Shown piece after piece: positions 20,625 to 31,319 of a DNA stretch of 64,000 nucleotides. The translations under genes were made by a program, and so were the position numbers. The notes beneath the pieces were generated by a model. It did not search any database. It was not told where the DNA came from and was given only the letters and a program-made list of their open reading frames with translations. The number at the start of each line of letters is the position of its first letter. Positions within the stretch are counted from its first letter, which is position 1. This DNA is from Favolaschia claudopus (taxonomy: Eukaryota; Basidiomycota; Agaricomycetes; Agaricales; Mycenaceae), in NCBI GenBank assembly GCA_037176885.1, contig JAWWNJ010000025.1:1178001-1242000 (forward strand). The letters run 5' to 3'.

Positions 20625-23600
20625 CTAAACTAAGAATCCTGTTTGGCGCCAATGTTCGACCCACTTAGAAACCAAATCGGGACTGATGGGCGGTGATGCA
20701 TGGATTGATGGAGCAGCCTTAATCGTGTTATCCGTCAAGAAAACCATTGGCCTACGGTAAGCGTTTCCGTAGCGCGCTTGGAAGAACGGCTGTTGTATTT
20801 ACATATGTCAGTCGGATTCCAAAGCAAGGGAACAAAGCCTTACAAGAAGCTTGATAGTGGGATTTTTCTGGCCATCTGAATTGGATTTCGCTAAGCGTTG
20901 GAGCCATTCGGCACGGTCCACCGTCTCGAAATTGAGCCCAGCTTCGCGGAGAGAGGTGAGAATGTCATTCCAGCTTGCGCTGGTATTTGGATTGACAATG
21001 TGATAAACGGTGGCGGACTTGGGGGAATGAGACGAAAGAACGACTTCTGCAATAGCTTTCCCAGCGTAGTCGACAGGCAGCCATGAAGGATGCTGGTGAT
21101 AAGTAAGATGAAATAATGCTTTTATGAAGAAAAAAACGTGCCTCGTCGGTAGTAGGGAGTGCACCGAATGTATTGGCTCCTTTGAACATGAGAGGCCACG
21201 CTATGGAAGATTGTGAGTGGAAGACAATTGAGATGACTCGGTTCCTTACCCTCTGTCTCATTCCAGACCCCATTCACAGAGTCACCAACCATTTGTCCAA
21301 TACGGAAAACTCCGGCAGAGACCCCTGTCCGCTCAGCAGCCTGCTGGCAAATTTTCTCGACGACCCACTTGCTGCGTGCATACCCGGTGCCGGCGGCGGT
21401 GCTCGGGGACATCGCAAAATCCTCATTGCACGTGTCGTCCGGCGCACCCTGTCGGCAACTGATGGACGAGCTGAAGAAGAACGCGGCGGGTTCCGCATAT
21501 GACGAAGCAAGGCAAAGATTGATGAGGTTCACTGCGCCTCCGATATGTTCGTCGTAGCTGTCTAGACCCAGCGCGAAGTTCACAGGCCATGCGTTCTGCC
21601 GATGGGAAATTTATTAGATGGGATAATAAGAGGCACAGGGCGGCAGAATCCATACATGGATCACATCAGTCACTTCGGCTCGAAGAGCTTCGTATTCGCT
21701 TTCGGCCAATCCAAGGAACGGCGCGTTCGCATTCGCTGCGTAAGATACCAGCTTATCTCCTGGGGGTGGGAGTTTGCGTGCCTTGATAGACTCGGCAACA
21801 CGTTGAACGGAGTCCTGGTGCGACTGGGCACGCGACAGACAGATTACCTTACGTACAGAGGGCGAAGAGACGAGCTGGTGAAGAATATGGGCTCCGAGCG
21901 ATCCCGTCGCACCCGTTAGCACCTCACAAAACATCAACAGAGGTACAACTCGGGGAAGAAGCTTCTTACCACAACTCGGTCGTTTTCTGGGCGCTTCGAT
22001 GCGTTCGGTGCTGGTTTAGGCTGGCTGAGCTGGTTAGACCATTTGTCGACCATGGCAAGCATTTGCGCTTCATGCCGGCTATCGGTCGAATCTGTTCCAG
22101 CTTGCAAACTCATGATATGCTCCGCCAATCTAAAACGGATCAGATTTCCTTCCCTCGGATAGAGATAAAGTTGCACATACTTCTCAACGGAGGGGTGTTC
22201 ATACACAACTAAGAAACCGTCAGCACTGGTCATCAATTATGAGGGCAAAGATCTCACCGTTCTGCCCGAGCGTTTGTCCCGCTAGGAACAGCTCTTTCTG
22301 GAATACGTTGCGAATACGAGTTCCCTGGAGTGAATCGACACCAAAAGCAAACAGATCAACCGTATGATCGAGATTGGCCGACTTGACCGGGTCTAGCGCC
22401 TTGACAATCGTATTGAAGATGAAGTCTTTCAGTTCAGCTTTAGGTAGTTGAAGTTTGCTCTTCTCGTCTCCTTCCTGCTCAAATCGGGCATAAACTCCGT
22501 CTAATTCAGGGCATTGAGTATGATGCAGGCCAAGAGATAGAGCGAACATACCGATTATATCTTTGAACTTTGCATAGCATGCGGGCCGCAGGATGCTCAT
22601 CTTGGTAGCGACGGGTACCTGGGTACCATAGCTAGTGGCGTTGAATACTGATTAATAACTCTTCGTAGCTGGTAGTAAAAGACACACGGCAAGATTTCCA
22701 CCATTTCTGGCAGAATGCGCGAATGAGTGGGTGCTTGCGCGTTCGCGTCTTCGATTACCGGCCAGATTTTCTCAATAATTTCGGCATCTGAGAGATCCTT
22801 CGCAAGGTCGGACGGAAGGATTAGGCAGCCAGTTTGGGGCCTTCCAGCACCAAATACAATTGCTACGGATTGTGGTAAGGCTGAAGAACTATATCGATGC
22901 TGCTGAACAAACCTTCCGCGACATAGGGGCTGTTGCCGCGAATGGCTAGCTCCATGGGTACTGAGTGAATTATCAGTTAAGCCCGCACAAATAGTCACGG
23001 CCAGACAATACCTGGATTCGTTTTCTCGCCAAGGGTTTGCACAAGTGTATCATCCAAACGTCCAATGTATTTGTACCAATTCTCGTGATCTGGGTGCCGC
23101 AAAAAGAGATCTTTGGTCGCATATGACCCATCCGGTCGATTGGTCTCGATCTTTGGCGGGTAGCCATCCTTGACTACAGCTTCGAAGGTGTTGTCGCCAC
23201 GCGGTTCCATTACAAGGTAGTCGAGAATGAATCCCCTCGCGCGCAACCAGTTCCAATCTTTGTCCACAGACATGTCACGCTCCGAGTTCAATAAACCGCC
23301 GGTCTGTCAGGGAATGAGAAATGTCACAGAGAGCTAGCTCAAGCAAAGGTGTATTGTTACCTCTGTGGTGCCGTATATACTCAAAAGGTTGACGCCCTCT
23401 GCTACCAGACGTGTTCCTAGGTCATCTGGAACGGCAGCTCCGGCGTATCCTACAAAGTCGAAACTCGCTAGCGCCTTGACGCCTTCGGGAGTTTCGCCGA
23501 GCAGCTGGTGTTACGCGCGTCAGCCTTCAATGAAAGAAAACCGAGTGGAAAAATGACCTTGATCACGTAGGGAACAGCATAACATTGTTTGACTGGCGGA

Positions 23601-24612
23601 GAGGCTGCTAACACGGCGCATATATTGGCGGAAGTGAGGGGAAGGTGGGGCGGGAAAAGAGTGATCGGTTTCGTGGCATACATGCATCGAAAACTGGATA
23701 GCAAGTCAGGAACTCTGAAACAACACGAAGGGAGCAGTCACTTACATCGCAAAATGCCCATATCCATGATAAACAGGTAGTGTACTGAAACCAGGTCTAT
23801 TCTGATTGAGTGCTATGTTGGCAATAAATCCACTGTGAGTGACAAAGACCGGTTTCGGAAAGCCAGTCTGAACAATTTATTGGTTACAGCCCAACTGGTG
23901 CCCATGAATCACATACCGAGCCAGATGAGTGAAGAATGACTGCAGGTCTAGCCGACTCTTCTTCAGGAGTTAATGCAGCGGGAAAGTCGTTGACTTTCGC
24001 CGTTTCGACGCCATCCTCGCCCCACAGAGGGAATCTTTTATCGAGGACCAACGTCAACTCGTAGTCCTGTGATCTGAGGATTGCCTGAGCCTCATGAGCC
24101 TCATTGGTGAACCTCTCAGAATAAATGAGATGCGAAGAGTTGGTGATCTTGCACAGATGGGCGATGGCAGGCACAGAATTGTTGACGGACAAGAGAAGCG
24201 CCGCGAGACCCAACTTTGCAAGGGCTGTTTCGAGCAAAGTCTCGTCGAAGGCTGAAGTGGTATAAACGGCAATGACCTGTACAGGTGGAAGGTCTCCTGG
24301 CTGCAGAGCTGCTCGTGCGAGACCCAGACTTGAGTAATACCATGCTACGCGATCGACAGCCTTTTGAACTTGCGAGTAACTAGACGTTCCGCCGTGACCA
24401 ACATGCAAACGAACGACAGGACAACACACGTCAAAGATCTCAGCAGAATGTTGTTATTGGCCTCAGGGATGCCTGTGTAAACGGCAGGATAGTCAGGCTC
24501 ATCTTGAGCTCGGATTGCTGCATAACCTGAGTACCCTTGACATTACTGGCAGCAGGAATTACCAACCGAGTAACTGCGTCAAGGATTTAGCTTTGTAGAC
24601 TGGAACAGGCAT
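20625..24612 (-). CDS. Adenylate-forming reductase (A-T-R, NRPS-like)
   Basis: Reads from ATG at 24612 to TAG at 20625 in about a dozen exons. The domain order is adenylation (LHSSGS/TGFPKPVF for AMP binding, split by an intron; SIYGTTE; TNRPDGSYATKDLF; YIGRLDDTLV), phosphopantetheine carrier (LFAFGVDSLQGTRIRN, with the attachment Ser in DSLQ) and a thioester reductase of the extended SDR type (VLTGATGSLGAHIL for NADPH; YARSKWVVEK with Tyr and Lys of the catalytic triad; WLPVDYAGKAIAEVVL). There is no condensation domain. Such fungal enzymes activate a carboxylic acid, load it on the carrier and release it as an aldehyde or alcohol. Candidate substrates include aryl or aminoadipate-like acids, but the substrate cannot be read from sequence by eye. 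No other biosynthetic gene adjoins it. Some internal exon limits were not fully checked. Confidence 0.88.
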
Positions 24613-24679
24613 CGTTTCGCTGGGAATATGGAAGCAGACACGGAGGAAGATTGGATCGCCATATCCCTCGCGAGACCAG

Positions 24680-26014
24680 ATGCTTGAAGACAAGGATTGT
24701 CGGGCCGTGACCCGGGGTCAATCAGGTGGGAGGTTGAACTCTTCGTGCTTTACGGTCATGTTCGCTGGAAGGAGTTCTGTTTTTCCCGTTCTCCAGAGTG
24801 TTGCGGGGAAAGGTAGCGATAGTGATCGACGGCATCGGACGGTCCGCGGCCCGCTGCTCAGGCACTCGTTGAGCCATTATCGCACTCAGGAGGGAAGGTA
24901 TGCATGCTGGGAGTCCACTGCTGCACTGAACAAGTTGAACGACAATGACGAACTCCTCCGATTCTCTAAGCGAGCCGTTACGAAATTTATTATAAACTGG
25001 TTGCCGCCTTTGCGTTGTCAAGTCTCCAAGTTCAACCAACAACCACCTCGACCATCGTACTATACACCTGAAAAATCAGAAGTTATGCCATTGCCAGGGA
25101 CTCAAGAGATAGTGCACCGCATGCTCATGAAGATGGCTGGTATCGCCCCGCCCTCGAAAGCTCGACAAGCATATCAGCAATACATGCACGAATCCAACGA
25201 GACTGTCATCAAGCCCGCCGTCGAAGCGCGGTGGAAATCGACCTTCCTGGAACCCGACGGAGTCACATTGAGGACCAAAAAACACCCCGACGCGTCGTTT
25301 CGTGCAAAGGTAGCGCGCGAGCTGTTCAGCAACCTGCCTGCGGATGAGCAGAAGGCGCTAGGTCAAAGGGCGAAGGACGAAGCGCGTGCAAATAAGGAAG
25401 CCTATGAAGAGATACTGAAGAACCCGAGCGACTCCCCCGAAGACCGACAAAAGTATGCTCTTCGCCCATGGCGATAAAGCCAAGCTGAACGTTCTTTGAC
25501 TAGATATATTGACCTCATTGGTCCTTTGTTGACAGACTTTCTCGAGATGGTATATGAACATACTGGTCTGTACGGGACTGTCGTTTTCGGGGGACCCATT
25601 CCAGCGTATAACGACGAAGTTCGTGCATTGACGTACGTGAAAATCGACAAGTTCTGCTGAGATTCTGAACATCCATGTTGAACTCTACAGAGTATCCTAT
25701 GGCACTAATAGTGACGGTGTCTCGTTTCCGGAATGGGACCAGTCGCGATTCCAACGTACAGTACTGGACCCCTTCAAACAGATGTTGACGTTGTCCTGTA
25801 TGTTTCAGTGACGGGCCTCCAGTTATATCTGACGGGTTCGAACTAAATTCCTACAGCGCAGATAGAAGGCGCGGAAACAGCCGCGCCCGAAGCCAGCAGC
25901 AGCAGGATTCCCTTGCAGGATGGAGAAGCCGAAGAGGACTGGATTGACGGCGATTCAGACCATGACGGCGCGAGATCCGATGACGAGTTTCAGTCTGAAT
26001 CGACCACCGAGTAA
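24680..26014 (+). CDS. Orphan basidiomycete protein, multi-exon; start uncertain
   Basis: A long first exon (open from 24680, ending 25453 or nearby) is spliced to 25503-25633, 25691-25799 and 25857-26014 with consistent phases. I do not recognise a characterised domain. The central part (RQAYQQYMHESNETVIKPAV, then TKKHPDASFRAKVARELFSN and LGQRAKDEARANKEAYEEIL) is highly charged and helical. It recalls HMG-box-like or transposon-borne proteins, and the style resembles a gene family expanded in Agaricomycetes. Next come DLIGPLLTDFLEMVYEHTGL, TVVFGGPIPAYNDE and a very acidic C-terminus (EDWIDGDSDHDGARSDDEF). The true start may be a later Met (25085). Directly after the TAA, with no gap and in the same frame, a basic Lys-rich segment continues (26015 on), which suggests a premature stop. 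Confidence 0.55.
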
Positions 26015-26560
26015 ATGACGAAAAAAGGGAAAGGGAAGGGAAAGGCCAGAGCAACGTCAACGGACAAGGAAGCCAGGAAGAAGGAGAAGCGCGCCAAAAA
26101 ACGCGAACAAAAGAACAGGAAAAGGTCGGCAGATGGCGAGGGTGATGCCAGGAGGAAGAAGAAACGCCGCACTGGTGAAGACGACGGAGAGAGTTCTATT
26201 GGAGGTAACATAGACGCCTCCGTCTTGGGGGACCAGTGGGAGAACGCTCACCTTGCTGGTAACTCATTTTCCTATTGGCACGCAGTACTCGACTGATACG
26301 CAGACCAGGGTCAGATCTGGAACAGTACAGTGAGCCTGCGGGGAGGTGGGATGAGTTGAGTTCCTTCTCCGGTGAAATGCTTCCGCTGCAAGAAAATCCT
26401 GATTTTGGGGGAGGACCTTCGATCTAGTCCGAACGACCTACCGCGAAAACTCTGGGCTGCGCGACCGGGCAAGCGCGATGTGCACTGGCTGCCACTGGTC
26501 AGCAAGATTGCTGAAAGTAGCGTAGCATTGTATATGTAGTACTGTCGCTGGAATGATCGC
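26015..26560 (+). pseudogene. In-frame basic continuation and degraded tail of the 24.7-26.0 kb gene
   Basis: Immediately after the TAA at 26012-26014 the same frame continues with ATG and a strongly basic stretch (KKGKGKGKARATSTDKEARK, then KRRTGEDDGESSIGG), followed by a possible donor. About 26326-26425 resembles 33440-33560 at the nucleotide level (GTTGAGTTCC, TTCTCCGGTG; GCTGCAAGAAAAT). This suggests the family once had a longer C-terminus that is decayed or alternatively spliced here. Could also be an independent short gene; evidence is weak. Confidence 0.35.
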
Positions 26561-26901
26561 AACTTGTCTGTAAGTGTAACACTCTCGAGCTTGTTAAGGA
26601 TGGCAAAACCTCGCTCTTCCTCGTACGCCCAATACTCAGTAATTCCGCTGCAACCGAGGCTTGATAACCTTCGTGCTTGGGATTGCCAACAGCGTTCGGC
26701 GCTTAGCAGAGAAGCATGTGAGTCGGAAATTGAATTTTCTATCAGTACAAAACCCAGTTACTCTGGGGCAGAAGAAATACACAATGGAGTCAAAAAAGAA
26801 GTAGGGGTATGTGGTCATAAAGAGAAACAATAAATCATGAGCAATAATTGTTACTTATGTCTTATATAGCGTATGTGGGCAATGGTGAGGACGAACATAT
26901 T
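26561..26901. other. Intergenic, EPL1 3' flank
   Basis: An 89-codon plus-strand frame has no recognisable feature. Otherwise AT-rich flank. Nothing supported. Confidence 0.5.
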
Positions 26902-29900
26902 CTAATATACGTTCTGGAACCCTCCAACGGGTTGCTGGTGCTGCATGGATGGTGACGGGGTGCCCATCTGCATCGGCGTCATAGGCGGTCGAGGTGGGGA
27001 CTGGGACTGGGAGATGGAGGGCATCGGCGAAGGGCTATGATGCATGTGGGGAGACATCGAGTGACCATTCATCTGTCCGTTCATCGCACGCATGCCGTTG
27101 CGCGAACCGTTGGCAGAGGGAGTACGAACAGGAACAGGAACGGCGTGTCGATGGTTTGGGCTGGGAGACATAGAACCGCTCATGGACCGGTTCATAGCAC
27201 CATTCATTGCGCCGTTCATGGGTCCACTCATGCCGTTCATGCTACCGTTGATAGCGCCATTCAACGACGAACCGGACATGCCCCCGTTCATCCCTCCATT
27301 CATCCCCGGACCTTCCATCCCACTCATCGCCGAGTTAGGTCGCATGGGACCCGACCAACTCATCTGTCGCGTGGGCGGAAGCTTAAGGTTTATATTTGTG
27401 CCTGTCCCGAGCGCCATATTGAACGTCGTGCCATTTGGTACATGCATGTATCCCGGGTTAGGCATGGGTCGATTTCCCTGACCGTTGGCCTGCATCACCG
27501 CTTGCATGTCCTGCACTCCCAAACCAGCCTGGTTTGGCGGTGTGTTGGCAAAAGCAGCTTGGATGAGCTGCTTCTGGTGCACGCTGAGACTGGACGAGGA
27601 TTGAGGCATGAACTGAGCTGCGCTCATATTGGCGGAAGGGAACCCGTTGATTGGACCTCCATTCATGTTTGGTATGGGATAGTTGACGCCGTTGACGCTA
27701 TTGACATGCTGATTCACTGATTTAGGCCGAGCGGGGGAGTTGACGCGAATCGGAACATTAACAGGAGCCATGAGGTTGTTGGGATCTGGGGGCTGATGAC
27801 TGGGGACAATCCCGTTTGGAAGCGCCATTCCATGCACGACCGCATCTGGGTTGGATGGTCCGACATGAGGCATGTTGATCGCCCCATTGCTTACCGGGGG
27901 CGTGGGCGAATGTTGTTGTGAATGAGGATGGGGAGGTGAATTGCGAGGGGGGGATGTGTGGCTATGCATACTATTGACAACAGGAATGCCAGGTGGCCGC
28001 ATGCCTCCGTTGGATGATATCCGCAGATGCTGCCCAGCTGCTGGCATAGGCTGCATCTTCTTCATTTGAGTAGATATGGGAGTACCATTGGGAACAAGCG
28101 GAGGGGGGCCGTTCGAAGACGGCTGTGACACCATGGGGTGGTTGCCGGGAGGGAATGGTCGCGAGACACCAGAAGCGTCTCGGCGAGTCATAAGGAATGG
28201 CACGCCCAGTCTAAAACCCGGGACCTTGGTCATTTCTCGGGATCCATCCGTCGGCGCAAAGAGAAGGGAGGTGTCTGTCATAAGACCCTGGTGGTCGTTT
28301 TCTGAGAGTAAGCACATAGCATGGCGCAGATATCTTGGGACGACAATCAGTCTGCAGCACTTTTGCTTCGGTGAAAGGTCTTACTTTGGATCATATTCAT
28401 CGGTTAATACTCTGTCTTGTTCATCTAGACCGTCGAGACCAACAGCAGGAGAATCGTCGGAGTCAAAGCGCCATCGTTCTGACATGCGGTTGAAATCCTC
28501 TGAATCCATCTCATCGTCCGAAGCAGGCGGTCCGAATAAACTCGAACGACTTTGTTTAACGATGGGAGCGGGAGCGGGACGACGTCGATCTAACATAACA
28601 CGACCACCGCGGCCAATGCGGACACGCACGGCACGATGAGGTGGCGCGTCCTCCGATGGTGTCGAGGACGCCGGGGCAGCTGAGGGCATCCGCAGGTGGC
28701 ACATATTTGAATAAACGCGAAGTGTAAGGAACTGGAGCCTGCTGATATGAATTCTGTATGATTTCTTAGCCCAATGAAACGAGAGACATGAATTGAATGT
28801 AACTTACACTGACGCCGTCCTCCCAGTGGTGGTCTTTTTGTCGTGTCAACTCTATGTCAATCTTGCTCTGAATCATGGCGTAGCGTGCTTGAGGTTTCAT
28901 GGCAGGCTCGACTCGAGCAGAGGGCACAGAGACGGCGGAATCATTGGGAGTTCTAATCTTGAGACCTGGTAGACGCCTGCCCAAAAGGTTAGTACGACAA
29001 TGGGCTCAAGGGGGATCCTTACGATGATGATGAGGTCTCTAGTTTTTTCGGAGGCCTCTCCTTGTCTACCAGTAGCTCTTCATCTGCCTTGTCGCCCAGA
29101 GTGGGATACTTCCGTTTCAAGTCAGCCACAGCCTGCCGTTTTTCCCAAACAGCCTGCTGCTCGGCGAGCGCTTTCCTGCTTAAGCCCTTCGCGCGCCAAA
29201 ACGGCCTTGGCAAGATCAAAGGGATAGCTGAACTCGCTTTGCAGACGCAAGAGTTTATCGGAAGACGTGATCTGCGAGGCTCGGGTTTTCCGAACAGCTT
29301 TGATTTCACGTCTGCGGAAGCAAATGTACGATTCATTCAAGACATCGCCCTCGTCAAACTGCGCGAACATCATTAGGAGACCGTTGAAATGACGGCTCAG
29401 AGAAATGCAACATACATTTAGAGTGGGGATAATCCGGCGTCCCTCACGCTCAAGTCGACGTTCTTTCCAATGAGGATAGATGGCCCGAGCTATGCGAACC
29501 AATGTGGAAGGCGGCGGAATCCACGACGGGACCACAAAGGCGGCAAAGTCTGCCGGGGCCAGCGGTGATGAAAAGGTATCCTGGTAGTCTGCAAAGGGAG
29601 GGAACGGCATGCCTTCCAAACTCTATCGAGCCAGATAAACGAGGCATAGCGCTGGAAAAACACGGGCACACTCACAAGATGTAGATGTTCGGTCTTTTCA
29701 TGCGTCACCTTCTCGAACAGACCCATGACGAGTTCGAATTCATCCGCTGAGACCACAACAGCTGCAGAGGATTCAGGCTCCTTTCCCTTTGCTTTCGCGC
29801 TACGGGAAGACGTGCGGAGGCCGGAGGCAGACGACATGGCACCCTGAGCACTTGTGCCTTCGCCGCGTGCCTCTTCATTGTTCTTGTCGCGCCACTCTTG

Positions 29901-30436
29901 ATCACGCTCGTCAAGGTAATAGGTACATTCATAGGCGAGTGCATAGTTCACGGCTTCCTCAACGGTGGTGGATGTGCAGACATAGGTGACAGGATCTTTC
30001 CAAGTGTAAAGAGGCTCGTAACCGTCGACTATGCCAGTTGAGTCGGGAGTGGGGATGTAGGCGGCAGGCTGGGCGGGCTTCTTGTCTTCAGATTTCTTAT
30101 CCGCACCCCGGGACGGTCGTGGGGGGGGCATAATTCCTGGCTGCAGCTTCTGACAATACAGCCTGCAAATGATGTTCCTAAAAAGGGTGCTTAGTCAGCA
30201 GAACCGCGGGTCACACCGCCACCGGCGTGGCACAATGTGATTGGCTGAGACAAGCTCACGTTGGCGTCGTCCTGGTCCACGCCGGCGACAGCGAGATTCG
30301 ACCTGCTCTTCTCATCGTCTTCATCGGGGATGATTGGATCTGTGTCGAGTTCACCACGGTGGATTTTGAGGCGATACTTGTTTGTGATGCGGTTGCGGTT
30401 CCGGAGTGTTGTAGGTGGATGCACAAGGCGGGGCAT
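26902..30436 (-). CDS. EPL1: Enhancer of polycomb-like Epl1, NuA4 histone acetyltransferase subunit
   Basis: The start at 30436 gives LRNRNRITNKYRLKIHRGEL and AGVDQDDAN, then EHHLQAVLSEAA, the conserved EPcA N-terminus. Later: AYIPTPDSTGIVDGYEPLYTW, FAAFVVPSWIPPPSTL, FDEGDVLNESYICFRRREIK, AVWEKRQAVADLKRKYP, DKADEELLVDKERPPKK and RVRIGRGGRVMLDRR. The last exon (28301-26902) is low-complexity, rich in Met, Asn, Gly, Pro and Ser with MNG/MSG repeats. Epl1 scaffolds Esa1, Yng2 and Eaf6 and guides acetylation of nucleosomal H4/H2A. Clear introns include 30259-30180 and one ending at 28302. The frame breaks at three places: the C8 run at 30121-30128, near 29176-29184 and near 28674-28686. Each would be restored by one base fewer. 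Short candidate introns (49 and 52 nt) could bridge the last two. Assembly error, unusual splicing or decay are all possible. Confidence 0.88.
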
Positions 30437-31319
30437 GTCATGGAGAAATGGAAGAGAATAAGGGAGATTTAACGGAGGGAGGAGGAGGGACGGGTGTGGG
30501 GAGGATTATTCGGCGTGCGACGTCTTTGCGAAGGTGTCGGCACGGCGGACTTGGGTAAACAACGCTCCGTCTTTGCGAATGTCAATGGGCCCGGCCGGCA
30601 ATTCCCGCTGATGCCAAACAGTCACATGTGACATAAATTCCTTCGACATACAAGGCAATAATGCAATAGTAAATCTACCTGAGCAGGGGCAGAGGATGAG
30701 CGTCGTTGGACGGTCCGTAAGGCATTTAGAAACGCACCTAAACTTATCGCCGGTTCCGCGAAAAAAGCTAACCCCGCATCTCCTGCCATCCGGGTCTTCC
30801 TGTCCGAAGAAGGCCAATCCATAAATCCCGCGTGCAGATACAGACATGCCACCTGAGAAGGAAGATACAGGATATCGGGTGGTGGGGGCGTCGTTGTCAC
30901 AGCCTCATCAGGCGACGATTAGCATTCGCGACAGCACTGTACTTACTTGGGCGTTCCGTTCGAAGAAAGGCATTCGGGACATCGATGCTCACCTGAACGT
31001 TGGGTCCTGCCAGCGGAAAAGAAACGCTGTAGATGAACGCTGGATACAAAAGCTCCAAGAAAAATCAGCATACGCGCCACAAGGGGTAAAATGAAAAACA
31101 CGCTCACCGACGCTTGTGACGATTAGAAGCACCATCGAACTACAACGGCATGTTGCGGACGACGAGAATGAGAGGCGGGAGCAACGCAGGCGCGTAAAAA
31201 GGTTGCTACTGCGTTTCAAGACACGGGGGTGCGGGATGTCACTGTGGCGACGCTGTGCAGTGCGCCCAGGACAGAAAAAAAGGTCTCCACGGCGTGCCTC
31301 GTTTCGAAGCTAGCAAAAA
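30437..31319. other. EPL1 upstream region; possible small minus-strand gene not resolved
   Basis: Minus-strand frames at 30900-30506 read, for example, HVTVWHQRELPAGPIDIRKD and FTQVRRADTFAKTSHAE to a stop near 30508, with candidate exons upstream. They look more protein-like than random sequence, but no consistent splice model or family emerged. A plus-strand frame at 30846-31094 is no better. Left as unresolved; EPL1 promoter must also lie here. Confidence 0.3.

Noticed and set aside
20625..26014. Secondary metabolite gene cluster around the A-T-R reductase
   Set aside because: The neighbours are IPI3 and an orphan gene. No tailoring enzyme, transporter or regulator adjoins it.
27037..27720. 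227-codon plus-strand frame rich in His, Arg and Thr
   Set aside because: Antisense to the repetitive EPL1 C-terminus; its repeats mirror the Met/Gly/Asn repeats on the other strand.
30846..31094. Plus-strand frame upstream of EPL1
   Set aside because: Irregular composition, no motif and no consistent exon partners.
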